A stretch of DNA of 64,000 nt, from the NCBI RefSeq assembly GCF_014638845.1, contig NZ_BMFP01000001.1, positions 62,001-126,000 of the forward strand, written 5' to 3'. The first letter of the stretch is position 1. Each line of letters begins with the position of its first letter. The translations under genes and the position numbers were made by a program. Of the stretch, positions 18,104-27,108 are shown piece after piece. The notes below the pieces were generated by a model that saw nothing but the letters and a program-made list of their open reading frames with translations, made no database searches and was not told the DNA's origin. Source of the DNA: Pontibacter amylolyticus (lineage in GTDB: Bacteria > Bacteroidota > Bacteroidia > Cytophagales > Hymenobacteraceae).

Positions 18104-18781
18104 ATGGCAGAAAAAAGCAGTGTTTTTGATATGATAGGTCCTATCATGATCGGGCCTTCAAGCTCCCATACCGCTGGTGTTGTGCGCATTGCGCGCGCTG
18201 CGATACGGGTATTAGGAGCTGCTCCCGAGGAGGCCATCATCACTTTCTATAATTCCTTTGCCCAAACTTACGAGGGCCACGGCTCTGACCGGGCCATCGT
18301 GGCCGGCCTGCTGGACTTCAAAACGGATGACAAGCGCATTAAGGAGGCTTTTGACCATGCCAAAGAGCGTGGCCTGAAATATACCTTCCGTTCTGTTGGC
18401 AATGCCTCTACCATGCACCCCAACACCATCAAGCTGAACCTGAAGGCAGGAGATCGCCAGGTAGAAGTGATCGGGCAGAGCCGGGGAGGTGGCGTGATCA
18501 ACATTGTGGAAGTAGACGGTTTTACGGCCAGTTTCTCGGCCAACCTGCATACACTCATCATCGATGCGGATGACGTGAAGGGCAGCATTGCCTTTATTGC
18601 TACCGTGATCGCCCACGATGACTGCAACATTGCTACGATGAACGTATCGCGCAAGGGCAGAAACGAAATGGCCCGCCAGTTCATCGAAATGGACTCGGGT
18701 ATTAAGCCGATCACGCTTGAGTACCTGAAGCAACTGAGCTGGGTGAAGCATGTGATCTACATTCCCAATATCGATCTTTAA
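18104..18781 (+). CDS. sdaAB: L-serine ammonia-lyase (Fe-S dependent), beta subunit
   Basis: About 225 residues forming the beta half of the two-chain iron-sulfur L-serine dehydratase, which makes pyruvate and ammonia from L-serine. The family mark FDMIGPIMIGPSSSHTAG starts near residue 7, and the C-terminal third (about 140-215, with the LHTLIIDADDVKG start) has the ACT fold that usually senses serine. The Cys ligands of the cluster sit on the alpha subunit, which is not in this window. The start at ATG 18104 follows a good promoter box. It is 14 bp before a TolC gene and may share its transcript, an unusual partnership. Confidence 0.9.
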   Translation: MAEKSSVFDMIGPIMIGPSSSHTAGVVRIARAAIRVLGAAPEEAIITFYNSFAQTYEGHGSDRAIVAGLLDFKTDDKRIKEAFDHAKERGLKYTFRSVGNASTMHPNTIKLNLKAGDRQVEVIGQSRGGGVINIVEVDGFTASFSANLHTLIIDADDVKGSIAFIATVIAHDDCNIATMNVSRKGRNEMARQFIEMDSGIKPITLEYLKQLSWVKHVIYIPNIDL

Positions 18782-18795
18782 GAAGAAATCACACT

Positions 18796-20262
18796 ATGAA
18801 AAAAATGTCAAACAAAGTGCTGTTGCTGGCTCTTGGCTTAACTGTGGGCGGATTTGGTTCGGCCATGGCGCAGCAGCAGGGCGCAGGGGGCGACGGCATC
18901 TGGTCGCTGCAGGAAGCAGTTGAATATGCTAAAGCAAACAACCTGCAGGTAAAAAGAAGCCAGATAAACAAAGAGGTAACACAGACAAATCTTAGCCAAT
19001 CCAGGGCTGGTCGATTACCAAGTATAAATGGAGGCTCTTCTTTCAATTTCAACTATGGTACTTACGTCGATCCAACGACATCCGAACTCCGTAGCGAACA
19101 GAGCCGCACAAATAGCTATCAGGTAAATGCTTCCTTGCCTTTGTTCATGGGCTTCCAGCAGGTCAATAGTATTAAACGGAACGAGCTGGATCTGCAGGCC
19201 GATGAACAGGACGTCCTCTCTGCTCAGAACGATATTACAATACAGATCGTAACATCGTACCTTAACATTCTATTTGCTGATGAATTAATCAAAACATCAG
19301 AGTTGCAGAGTAATGTTACAAAGCTACAGCTAGACCGCACACGTATACTTTTCAAAGCTGGAAGTCTTGCCGAGAACTCCGTTCTGGAACTGGAATCACA
19401 GTTAGCGACAGACGAGCTGAATCTGATTAATGCGCAGAACCAGCGTGATATAGCCCGCCTTAACCTGATTCAGCTACTTAACCTTGAAAGAACAGACAAC
19501 TTTCAGATTGCCATACCTGAAATTCCTGAACCAGACCAGAATCCGGTGTTAGTAGATGCTGTACAGGTTTATGATGTAGCTTTACAAACACTCCCTGCCA
19601 TACGAAGTGCCGAAATTCGTCTTTTAAGTGCTGAAAAGGGCGTGGAAGTAGCTAGGGGAGCCTATTATCCAAGGTTGTCGCTTAATGGAGGATTGAATAC
19701 GTTCTACTCCAGTGCAAGGGACTTTCGCTTTGCAGAGCAAGGCAAATTGCAGGCTACCCCATTGGGCTTTACTGACATAGAAGGAACCAATCCTTTTATA
19801 ATATACACTCCAACCACTACCTTCAGAAGGGAAACTTATTCATTTATGGATCAACTTAAAGATGGTGTAGGCAAGAACTTTGGCTTTTCATTGCAGATAC
19901 CTATCCTGAATGGATTGCAGATACGCAACAGCGTACAACGAGCCAAACTTTCGCAAATGAATGCAAAGCTAAATGCTGATTTAGCCCGCAATAACTTGCG
20001 ACAGACCATTGAGCAGGCTTATGTTGATGCAATTGCAGCTCAAAGACGCTACATCGCCGCCAAAGGACAAATCACAGCTGCTGAAAAAAACTATCGTAAT
20101 GCAGAGCTTAGGCTCAATAGTGGCGTCATCAACACGGTGGATTTCAACGTGATAGCGAACACCTATCGTTCTGCCCAATCTAGCTTGATACAAGCTAAAT
20201 ACGAATATACCTTTAAACTAAAAGTTCTGGACTTCTACCAGGGCAAAGACCTCTCTTTCTAA
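18796..20262 (+). CDS. TolC-family outer-membrane efflux protein
   Basis: Outer-membrane channel component of 488 residues. Signal peptide up to MAQ (about residue 25), then two repeats of the OEP helical hairpin domain (about 30-240 and 260-485) rich in Gln, Asn, Leu and Ala, with typical SRAGRLPSINGG and ARGAYYPRLSLNGG strands. The second start is clean at ATG 18796 after AGAAGAAATC. It precedes a HlyD-type adaptor by 9 bp, so the pair should build a tripartite exporter; no matching inner-membrane pump gene follows. Codon use looks more AT-rich than in its neighbours. Confidence 0.92.
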   Translation: MKKMSNKVLLLALGLTVGGFGSAMAQQQGAGGDGIWSLQEAVEYAKANNLQVKRSQINKEVTQTNLSQSRAGRLPSINGGSSFNFNYGTYVDPTTSELRSEQSRTNSYQVNASLPLFMGFQQVNSIKRNELDLQADEQDVLSAQNDITIQIVTSYLNILFADELIKTSELQSNVTKLQLDRTRILFKAGSLAENSVLELESQLATDELNLINAQNQRDIARLNLIQLLNLERTDNFQIAIPEIPEPDQNPVLVDAVQVYDVALQTLPAIRSAEIRLLSAEKGVEVARGAYYPRLSLNGGLNTFYSSARDFRFAEQGKLQATPLGFTDIEGTNPFIIYTPTTTFRRETYSFMDQLKDGVGKNFGFSLQIPILNGLQIRNSVQRAKLSQMNAKLNADLARNNLRQTIEQAYVDAIAAQRRYIAAKGQITAAEKNYRNAELRLNSGVINTVDFNVIANTYRSAQSSLIQAKYEYTFKLKVLDFYQGKDLSF

Positions 20263-20271
20263 TATAAAATT

Positions 20272-21663
20272 ATGGCTGCAAAAAAATCGAATAAGCTTAT
20301 CTATACCCTGATAGGCGGACTGGTTCTGATTCTTGTACTGGCTCTTGTAGCTAAAAAGGCAGGTTGGATCGGTAAAGAAGAAGGAACGGAGGTCGTGCTG
20401 GCAGATGTCAAGCGCACCGAAATCGTTGAAAAAGTAAGCGCCTCAGGCAAAGTGCAACCTGAGACAGAAGTAAAGATCAGCCCCGACGTATCGGGCGAGA
20501 TCATCGAGCTGACCGTGCAGGAAGGCGACTCCGTAGTAAAAGGGCAGTTGCTGGTGCGTATACGCCCTGATAACTACAAATCGCTGGTAGATATGCAGAC
20601 GGCTGGTGTAAACCAGGCCCGTGCTAACCTGTCACAGTCGAAAGCGCGCCTGGCACAATCACGTGCTAATTTTGCGCAGGTAGAGCAGAACTACAACCGT
20701 AATAAAAGCTTGTTTGACCAGAAAGTAATCTCCGAGGCCGAGTATCAGCAGATCAAAGCGCAGTACGAAGCCGGTAAGCAAGAGATAGAGTCGCTGGCGC
20801 AGAGCGTTCGTGCCGCTGAGTTTGGTATACAGAATGCGCAGGCCTCTTTGAACGATGCCCGCGAGAACCTGAACAAAACAACCATCTACGCGCCGGTAAG
20901 TGGCACCGTGTCAAAACTTAATGTGGAGAGAGGAGAACGCGTGGTGGGTACCTCCCAAATGGCTGGCACCGAAATCATGCGCATCGCCAACCTCAACAAC
21001 ATGGAAGTGCGCGTGAACGTGAACGAGAACGACATCATCCGGGTAGGTATGGGTGACTCCGTAATTGTGGAAGTAGACTCATATACCAGCCGCGACGAGA
21101 AGTTCAAAGGCATCGTAACCTCGATTGCCAACACGGCGAAAGACGCCGCTTCGCTAGAGGCTGTGACCGAGTTTGAGGTGCGCATCCGCTTGCTGAACGA
21201 CTCTTACAGCCACCTGGCAGACAAGAACGCCCGTCCTTTCCGTCCGGGTATGACCGCTTCGGTTGACATCATCACAGAACGCAAAAATAATGTTTTATCT
21301 GTACCTTTGTCGGCAGTGACAACTCGTTCTAACAAGCCAGCCAAGGTAGAGGGCGAAAACGGTGACGAAAAGGATGTCGATAAAAATGCAGAAGCAGCTC
21401 CTGCAGCTCCTGCCGGCCCGATCGAAGAAGTAGTATTTGTGCATGATGCCAACAACACGGTTAAATCTGTGAAAGTGAAAACCGGCATCAGCGACTTCGA
21501 TAACATCGAAATTCTGAGCGGCCTGAAAGAAGGACAAAAGGTAGTTTCCGGTCCTTTCAGAGCTGTGTCGAAAACCCTGAAAGACGGTGCCAAAGTGGCC
21601 GTGAAAGACGAGAAGTCACTAAACAAATCAGTTTTGGCTGATGCGAATGGTGAAGAAAAATAA
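20272..21663 (+). CDS. HlyD/MacA-type periplasmic adaptor subunit
   Basis: Membrane-fusion protein of 463 residues. One membrane helix (about 9-28) anchors it. Then come the first lipoyl half (VSGEIIELTVQEGDSVVKGQ), a long coiled-coil hairpin rich in Gln, Ala and Arg (about 105-200), the second lipoyl half (APVSGTVSKLNVERGERV) and barrel domains. An Ala/Pro/Asp/Glu-rich insertion (about 355-385) is a flexible loop. It is the partner of the TolC gene 9 bp upstream. MacA-type adaptors are usually followed by a MacB-type ABC gene; here gpsA follows instead, so the pump is encoded elsewhere. Confidence 0.9.
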   Translation: MAAKKSNKLIYTLIGGLVLILVLALVAKKAGWIGKEEGTEVVLADVKRTEIVEKVSASGKVQPETEVKISPDVSGEIIELTVQEGDSVVKGQLLVRIRPDNYKSLVDMQTAGVNQARANLSQSKARLAQSRANFAQVEQNYNRNKSLFDQKVISEAEYQQIKAQYEAGKQEIESLAQSVRAAEFGIQNAQASLNDARENLNKTTIYAPVSGTVSKLNVERGERVVGTSQMAGTEIMRIANLNNMEVRVNVNENDIIRVGMGDSVIVEVDSYTSRDEKFKGIVTSIANTAKDAASLEAVTEFEVRIRLLNDSYSHLADKNARPFRPGMTASVDIITERKNNVLSVPLSAVTTRSNKPAKVEGENGDEKDVDKNAEAAPAAPAGPIEEVVFVHDANNTVKSVKVKTGISDFDNIEILSGLKEGQKVVSGPFRAVSKTLKDGAKVAVKDEKSLNKSVLADANGEEK

Positions 21664-21672
21664 ACATCCGGT

Positions 21673-22662
21673 TTGGAAAAAATTGCAGTAATAGGAGGGG
21701 GAAGCTGGGCTTCGGCGCTGGTGAAAATCCTCTCAGAGAATAAATCGCAGGTACACTGGTGGATGCGCAATGAAAACGATGTGCAGCACCTGATCAATTA
21801 CCGCCACAACCCGCGCTACCTCAGTGGCGTGACCTACGACCTGAACTACGTGAAGCCCTCAACGGACCTGCGCAACGTCGTGGCTGTGGCGGACTGGGTT
21901 ATTCTGGCTGTTCCTGCAGCTTTTATACAGGAGGCCCTGAGCGGACTGGAGCAGCATGCCCTAAAGGGCAAAGTGCTGATATCTGCCATCAAGGGAATGA
22001 TCCCGAAGCAGAACATCCTGATCACCGACTACCTGGGCCAGCAATACGGCGTACCGAACAGTCACCAATTGGTCATTGCAGGTCCCTGCCATGCCGAGGA
22101 GGTAGCCATGGAGAAGCAGTCATACCTGACCATTGGCTCGTACGATATGCCCACAGCGGAGCGCTTCTGCGAACTGTTGCGTAACCGCTACACGAAAGCC
22201 AATCCACTCGAAGACCTGGACGGCGTGGAGTACTGCGCTGTGATCAAGAACATCATCGCGCTGGCCTGCGGTATAGCCCGCGGTCTGAACTATGGTGACA
22301 ACTTTCAGGCAGTACTCGTATCGAATGCCATGCAGGAGATCGAGCGTTTTCTGCATGCCGTCATGCCGATCCACCGTGACTTGAACGGATCGGCCTACCT
22401 GGGCGACTTGCTGGTAACGGCTTACTCGCAGTTCAGCCGCAACCGTACCTTCGGTAACATGATCGGTCACGGCTATACCGTAAAATCGGCGCAGATCGAG
22501 ATGAACATGGTGGCGGAGGGATACTATGCCGTGCAGAGCATTTACGAGCTGAACAAAAAGCTGAAAGTGGATATGCCGATCACCAAAGCGGTCTACCTGA
22601 TTTTGTATGAGCGCATCGCGCCGGCTGTCGAGTTTGAGATTTTGAAAGAAAAGCTCACCTAA
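21673..22662 (+). CDS. gpsA: Glycerol-3-phosphate dehydrogenase [NAD(P)+]
   Basis: Enzyme of 329 residues that reduces dihydroxyacetone phosphate to sn-glycerol 3-phosphate for phospholipid synthesis. The N-terminal NAD-binding motif is VIGGGSWASALVKIL (about 5-19). The catalytic Lys is in YCAVIKNIIALACGIARGLNYGDN (about 185-208), and LVTAYSQFSRNRTFG is the substrate-binding block. The only start that fits the domain is TTG 21673, 9 bp after the adaptor gene, so it is probably the last gene of that operon. A hairpin terminator follows. Confidence 0.93.
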   Translation: MEKIAVIGGGSWASALVKILSENKSQVHWWMRNENDVQHLINYRHNPRYLSGVTYDLNYVKPSTDLRNVVAVADWVILAVPAAFIQEALSGLEQHALKGKVLISAIKGMIPKQNILITDYLGQQYGVPNSHQLVIAGPCHAEEVAMEKQSYLTIGSYDMPTAERFCELLRNRYTKANPLEDLDGVEYCAVIKNIIALACGIARGLNYGDNFQAVLVSNAMQEIERFLHAVMPIHRDLNGSAYLGDLLVTAYSQFSRNRTFGNMIGHGYTVKSAQIEMNMVAEGYYAVQSIYELNKKLKVDMPITKAVYLILYERIAPAVEFEILKEKLT

Positions 22663-22679
22663 GTTGAGCTGCCAAATAG

Positions 22680-22716
22680 CGCGAAAGGCATACCCGGTGG
22701 TGTGCCTTTCGCGTTT
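22680..22716 (+). terminator. Terminator after gpsA
   Basis: Stem CGCGAAAGGCA (22680-22690) / TGCCTTTCGCG (22703-22713), 12-nt loop with extra pairing, followed by a short TTT. It separates the sdaAB-gpsA group from the acyltransferase gene. Confidence 0.8.
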
Positions 22717-22747
22717 AAAGCCCAAGCCATTCAGCGGGGCCTGACGC

Positions 22748-23737
22748 ATGAAACAGCATTTCCAGCAAATTGACATCCTAAAGGGACTGGCCATCATTGC
22801 CGTGCTTCTGTTGCACTCGCTCTCGCGTGAGCAGTTGGAGACCAGTTACGCGGTCTTTCACATATGGCAGGCGGTTCCGATCTTCATGGTGCTGATGGGT
22901 ATGAACCTGGGGTTATCCTACGGTAGCAAGACCTTACACTTCGATCAGCTCTATACCTGGCATTATTTCCAAAAGAAAGCCCTGCGCATCATCTTTCCGC
23001 TTTTGATCATGTATGGCATCTCGCTGGTGGCGGGCTATGTCTGGGAACAGGTATACGCTTGGAATGTCTATACCCTGGATTGGAAGAACCTGATCGGGGT
23101 ACTGCCAGTTTCGGGCAAAGGCAATTACTTTATCACACTTTTGCTGCAGTCCCTGTTTGTGCTTCCGCTGATCGGCTATACCTTCAATCGCTGGCCAGTG
23201 CGCACGACCTTGGTGTTGGTGCTCACGGAAGTTGCCTTTCAGCTGGTTGCCTATCAGATCGGCTATTTCCAAGAAGATCGCTACCTATACGATGCCGCTC
23301 TGTTCCGGTATTTCTCGGCCATTGCCTTGGGCCTGTGGCTCTCCCACCTGATCACCAGACCGGACAATAGGTATAGCTGGCTCCTGTTCCTGGCTGGAAT
23401 TGCCAGTGGGGTATACCTGTACTTTTATCAATATCAGGGCATCAGTCTTCCTTACTTCAAACCGGAATGGCAGGCGCAGGTGTTTCTTACTTTCCCCTAC
23501 GCTGCCTTGCTGATCTACCTGGGCATCCTGGCTTTCCCGCAGCAGTCGGACTTTTTAGCTTTCCGGGCCATGGCGACCCTTGGCAAAGCATCATATCACA
23601 TCTTTCTGGTGCAGGTGCTTTACTTTGGTCTGGTGCAGGACGATACGAACATTGCGCTGAATCTGGCAATATGCCTCGCCGCGGGTTTTGTCTTCTACTG
23701 GTCAGAATCCTACTTAAGCAAAATAATATCAAAGTAA
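22748..23737 (+). CDS. Membrane acyltransferase (acyltransferase 3 family)
   Basis: Integral membrane protein of 329 residues with about ten hydrophobic helices. The start QQIDILKGLAIIAVLLLHS carries the family mark (I-D-x-L-K-G-L-A-I..H), where the His (about 23) is the proposed catalytic residue. Such proteins O-acylate sugars of cell-wall polymers, lipopolysaccharide or small molecules; the acceptor is unknown. No polysaccharide genes surround it. The nudix gene follows after 37 bp. Confidence 0.82.
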   Translation: MKQHFQQIDILKGLAIIAVLLLHSLSREQLETSYAVFHIWQAVPIFMVLMGMNLGLSYGSKTLHFDQLYTWHYFQKKALRIIFPLLIMYGISLVAGYVWEQVYAWNVYTLDWKNLIGVLPVSGKGNYFITLLLQSLFVLPLIGYTFNRWPVRTTLVLVLTEVAFQLVAYQIGYFQEDRYLYDAALFRYFSAIALGLWLSHLITRPDNRYSWLLFLAGIASGVYLYFYQYQGISLPYFKPEWQAQVFLTFPYAALLIYLGILAFPQQSDFLAFRAMATLGKASYHIFLVQVLYFGLVQDDTNIALNLAICLAAGFVFYWSESYLSKIISK

Positions 23738-23774
23738 AAGCCCATACATCCGCACAATCTTTATACCTTAAGCT

Positions 23775-24167
23775 ATGATTACAAAAGTAACCTGTGCCCT
23801 GATCGAGCAGTTTGGTCGCGTACTGATAACCCAGCGCAGCAAAACCATGCCGCAAGCCTTGCTTTGGGAATTCCCGGGCGGAAAAATAGAAGAAGGAGAA
23901 ACAGAAGAGGCCTGCCTGATACGAGAAATACAGGAAGAGCTGAACCTCAGCATCACCCCGGTGCAGCGGCTTACGCCTGTGGTGCATACCTACGGCGACA
24001 AAACCATTGAGCTTATACCTTACATCTGCCAATACAACAAAGGAACGATTGAACCCCAAGAGCACCGGTCTTACCAATGGGTTGTGCCGCAGGATCTGGC
24101 CAATTACGAGTGGTGCCCGGCCGACATCCCCATCATGCAGGAGTTTGTGGCACTGGCAGAAAAATAA
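23775..24167 (+). CDS. Nudix hydrolase, MutT/NudG-like
   Basis: Nucleoside-triphosphate pyrophosphohydrolase of 130 residues. The complete Nudix box reads GGKIEEGETEEACLIREIQEEL (start about residue 37; conserved G, E, RE and EE all present). Length and the KxEEGE / PQALLWEFPGG stretch fit the group that cleans the nucleotide pool of oxidised or modified (d)NTPs. The exact substrate cannot be told. Start ATG 23775. Confidence 0.88.
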   Translation: MITKVTCALIEQFGRVLITQRSKTMPQALLWEFPGGKIEEGETEEACLIREIQEELNLSITPVQRLTPVVHTYGDKTIELIPYICQYNKGTIEPQEHRSYQWVVPQDLANYEWCPADIPIMQEFVALAEK

Positions 24168-24219
24168 TTTTCTGCATAACAAGTAAAGCCAACCTTTTCA
24201 CGAAAAGGTCAAATTGCCG

Positions 24220-24227
24220 TACCTTTG
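24220..24227 (+). promoter_or_regulatory. -7 promoter box of a probable leaderless transcript
   Basis: TACCTTTG matches TAnnTTTG and ends 3 nt before ATG 24231. A CCTTTTCACG hairpin-like stretch (24193-24208) lies where a -33 box would be, with TTTT about 21 nt upstream. Confidence 0.5.
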
Positions 24228-24230
24228 GGG

Positions 24231-25646
24231 ATGGAATTACCACAATCATTTGCGCAGCGCATGAAAGGGCAGCTGGGTCTTGACTATACCCGATTCGAGG
24301 AGGCTTTGCATCAACCCGCACCCACCAGTATCCGGCTAAACAGAAACAAGTTGCCGGGACAGCCCAGCCTGCCTCGTATACCCTGGACGGAAACGGGCTT
24401 TTATTTACCTGAGCGTCCGCAGTTTACGCTGGACCCGCGCCTGCATGCCGGGGCATACTATGTGCAGGAGGCCAGTTCCATGTTTTTAGAGCAGGCACTC
24501 CGCCAACACACAGACCTCAGTCAACCGCTCCATGTACTGGACCTCTGCGGAGCGCCCGGCGGCAAGTCGACTCACATCGCCAGCCTGATCTCACCCGATA
24601 GTCTGTTGGTCGCCAACGAAGTGATCCGCAGCCGCGCCAGTATTCTGGCCGAGAACGTGACCAAATGGGGAAGCGGCAATGTGGTGGTGACAAACAACGA
24701 TCCCCGCGACTTTAGCCGACTACCGGAGTTTTTTGACGTGATGGTGGTGGACGCGCCCTGCAGTGGCGAAGGCATGTTCCGCAAAGACCCGCAGGCCGTG
24801 AACGAATGGTCAGACGAGAATGTGAACCTCTGCGCCCAGCGCCAGCAGCGCATCCTGATGGACGTATGGGACTCCCTGCGGCCAGGCGGCCTCCTGATCT
24901 ACAGTACCTGCACCTGGAATCTGGCTGAGAACGAGCAGAACATCGCCTGGTTGGCCGATCAGGAAAAAGCACAGCCGCTTTCCCTCACGCTGGATCCGGC
25001 ATGGCGCGTAGAAGCCACTTCGCTCAACGGAGTTTCCGGCTATCGCTTCTATCCGCACCAGGTGCAGGGCGAAGGATTCTTTTTGGCAGCACTTCGCAAA
25101 ACCGGGGAGTATGAGGCACCACAGCGATCCACGAAAAAGAAGAAGTATAAGCTGGCACTGGCCGGCAAAAAAGAACAGGCCCTGGTCAATGACTGGCTAG
25201 TGGAGCCCTACCGGTTCGCCTGGGTACAGCATGGGGAGGTGATCTCCGCTATACCTGAAAATCTGTTTGAAGAACTAGACGAGCTTTACCAGAACATGCA
25301 CGTAATCTACGCTGGCACCGAGATAGCCGAAGTGAATGGCAAAAAGCTGAAACCACTGCAGGCCCTGGCGCTGTCACAGCACTTTAACAAGGCCGCTTTC
25401 CGCACCGAAGAGCTCGTCCTGGAATCGGCCCTGCGTTACCTCCGCAAAGAAGACATCGGCATCAGCGGCAACAGCAACGACTGGATCCTGCTGCAATTTG
25501 AAGGTCTGCCGCTTGGCTGGGCCAAACAGGTCGGCAGCCGCCTCAACAACTACTACCCAAAAGAGTGGCGCATCCGCATGGAACTGCCAGGAGTTTTGGA
25601 GTTTAAGAGTTGGGGAGTTCGGGAAGTTAGAAAGTTAGAAAGGTAG
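24231..25646 (+). CDS. rRNA (cytosine-C5-)-methyltransferase, RsmF/YebU-like
   Basis: About 471 residues. The N-terminal domain precedes a SAM-dependent methylase core with LDLCGAPGGKSTHIASLI (SAM site, about 98-115), the Cys motif VDAPCSGEGMFRKD, and YSTCTWNLAENEQNI with the second catalytic Cys. The C-terminal part (from about 290) matches the RNA-binding PUA-like tail of RsmF, which methylates C1407 in E. coli 16S rRNA. The target here is by analogy. ATG 24231 is chosen since the promoter box overlaps the upstream TTG. The last few codons lie inside an 8-bp tandem repeat, so the C-terminus may have been set by repeat insertion. Confidence 0.9.
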   Translation: MELPQSFAQRMKGQLGLDYTRFEEALHQPAPTSIRLNRNKLPGQPSLPRIPWTETGFYLPERPQFTLDPRLHAGAYYVQEASSMFLEQALRQHTDLSQPLHVLDLCGAPGGKSTHIASLISPDSLLVANEVIRSRASILAENVTKWGSGNVVVTNNDPRDFSRLPEFFDVMVVDAPCSGEGMFRKDPQAVNEWSDENVNLCAQRQQRILMDVWDSLRPGGLLIYSTCTWNLAENEQNIAWLADQEKAQPLSLTLDPAWRVEATSLNGVSGYRFYPHQVQGEGFFLAALRKTGEYEAPQRSTKKKKYKLALAGKKEQALVNDWLVEPYRFAWVQHGEVISAIPENLFEELDELYQNMHVIYAGTEIAEVNGKKLKPLQALALSQHFNKAAFRTEELVLESALRYLRKEDIGISGNSNDWILLQFEGLPLGWAKQVGSRLNNYYPKEWRIRMELPGVLEFKSWGVREVRKLER

Positions 25647-25664
25647 AAAGGTAGAAAGGTAAAA
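25625..25664. repeat. Tandem 8-bp repeat, five degenerate units
   Basis: Units AGTTAGAA, AGTTAGAA, AGGTAGAA, AGGTAGAA, AGGTAAAA run through the stop codon of the methylase gene (25644-25646). A related GTTAGAAAGTTA sequence recurs at 53331-53346, so this is a dispersed spacer repeat. Confidence 0.8.
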
Positions 25665-25668
25665 TGTA

Positions 25669-25737
25669 GCGACGTTTCAGCGTCGCGTCGTTACGCAACA
25701 TTACCATTTCCTTGTAGGGACAGGTCGCGACCTGTCC
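25669..25737. repeat. Two REP-like palindromes
   Basis: GCGACG-TTTCAG-CGTCGC (25669-25686) is a 6-bp hairpin, and a perfect 20-nt palindrome centred on GGTCGCGACC lies at 25718-25737. Both follow a TGTAG lead-in (TGTAGCGAC, TGTAGGGAC). They sit between convergent genes, typical of repetitive extragenic palindromes. Confidence 0.7.
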
Positions 25738-25814
25738 GAATCTTGCACAGACATACCTCGAGTTATACCTGTCCTGATCGTTCACAGGCAATCAACCCTG
25801 ATTATTTCGATAAA

Positions 25815-25907
25815 AAAACCATGCTATGCAAGACGATTGAATCCGCTTAACATGGTTTTATTGTTATTGACATCCGATTGGCTATTGAGCGGGCAGGTCG
25901 AGACCTG
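25815..25907. repeat. Hairpin and third REP-like palindrome
   Basis: AAAACCATG (25815-25823) pairs with CATGGTTTT (25851-25859). The palindrome CAGGTC-GA-GACCTG (25894-25907) is a variant of the one at 25718 in the opposite setting, just 14 bp after the minus-strand RlmI stop. The rest of 25647-25920 holds no gene that I can see. Confidence 0.65.
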
Positions 25908-25920
25908 TCACTACATCAAC

Positions 25921-27108
25921 TTACTCTACAAACAGCACCAACCCCTTCAAATATTCACCTTCGGGGTGGAAGATGGAGATAGGATGATCGGCGGGCTGGG
26001 AGAGGTGGTGCATGATCTTGATACTGCGACCAGCCTCGATAGCAGCTGCCATTACCGTGTTGTTGAACAGGTACTTGTCTACCACCTGAGAGCACGAAAA
26101 GGTGAACAGGATGCCGCCCGGCTTGATGCGTTTCATGGCCTCGGCATTCAGACGCTTGTAGCCCATCACGGCATTGTGGCGCACTTTCTGGCTCTTGGCA
26201 AAGGCAGGAGGGTCCAGGATGATCACATCGTAGCGGTCTTCCTTGCCTTTCAGGAATTCAAACGTATCAACTGCGAAAGCCTCGTGTCGATCCGGTGCCT
26301 GACTCAGTTGGCCGTTTTTGATCGTTAGCTCAATTGCCTTCTTCGACACGTCAACCGAATGCACTTCTTTGGCGCCCGCGTTGAGGGCGTATACGGAGAA
26401 GCCACCGGTATAGCAGAAGGTGTTCAGCACTGTTTTGTCTTTCACGTAGCGGGCCAGCAATTCACGGTTTTCGCGTTGGTCGATGAAGAAGCCCGTTTTC
26501 TGACCGCTTTCCCAGTCCACAAAGAACTGGTGCTCGTTCTCAGTAGCAATCACACCGCCACTAGATTCACCAAACAGGTAGCCATTCACAGCCTGCACCG
26601 GCGACTTGGCCGGAAGTGACTCTGCGCTCTTGTCATAAACTGCTTTCAAATGCGGACCATAGATTTCCTGCAGGCCTTTGGCAACGTGCTCACGCACCGA
26701 ATACATGCCCACAGAGTGGGTTTGGATCACAGCCGTATCCTTGTACACATCCACAATCAGGCCGGGCACGCCGTCACCTTCGGCGTATACCAGGCGGTAG
26801 ACATCGGTGTGCGGATTGTCAACCAAACCAAGTCGTTTGCGGTAGTCGTAGGCTTGCTGCACCTTGCTTTTCCAGAAGGTATAGTCCGGCTCGACCTGCT
26901 CAAAAGAGAACACGCGCACCGCAATGGAGCCAGGCGCCCAATGGCCTATGCCCAGGAACTCACGCTGGTTGGAGTATACCTCTACGGTGTCGCCTTCTTC
27001 CGGCTCCGTTCCTTCAATTCTTTTAATAGCGCCGGAGAAAACCCACGGGTGAAAACGCTTCAATGAGTGTTCTTTTCCTTTGGCCAGGTATAATTTGGTG
27101 TATGGCAT
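25921..27108 (-). CDS. rlmI: 23S rRNA (cytosine-C5)-methyltransferase RlmI-like
   Basis: A 395-residue class I methyltransferase. An N-terminal PUA domain (about 1-80, with HPWVFSGAIKRIEG) is followed by an EEHEE-like domain and a SAM-binding core with TGFFIDQRENR, LNTFCYTGGFSVYALNAGA (about 230-248), VDVSKKAIE, and VIILDPPAFAKS (motif IV). FSCSQ carries the catalytic Cys near residue 345. Layout and length fit RlmI (m5C1962 of E. coli 23S rRNA). It stands on the minus strand with a REP palindrome just past its stop. Confidence 0.9.
   Translation of the reverse strand: MPYTKLYLAKGKEHSLKRFHPWVFSGAIKRIEGTEPEEGDTVEVYSNQREFLGIGHWAPGSIAVRVFSFEQVEPDYTFWKSKVQQAYDYRKRLGLVDNPHTDVYRLVYAEGDGVPGLIVDVYKDTAVIQTHSVGMYSVREHVAKGLQEIYGPHLKAVYDKSAESLPAKSPVQAVNGYLFGESSGGVIATENEHQFFVDWESGQKTGFFIDQRENRELLARYVKDKTVLNTFCYTGGFSVYALNAGAKEVHSVDVSKKAIELTIKNGQLSQAPDRHEAFAVDTFEFLKGKEDRYDVIILDPPAFAKSQKVRHNAVMGYKRLNAEAMKRIKPGGILFTFSCSQVVDKYLFNNTVMAAAIEAGRSIKIMHHLSQPADHPISIFHPEGEYLKGLVLFVE

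Noticed and set aside
25621..25910. CRISPR array
   Set aside because: Repeats are short, palindromic or adjacent, without regular unique spacers; no cas genes in the window.
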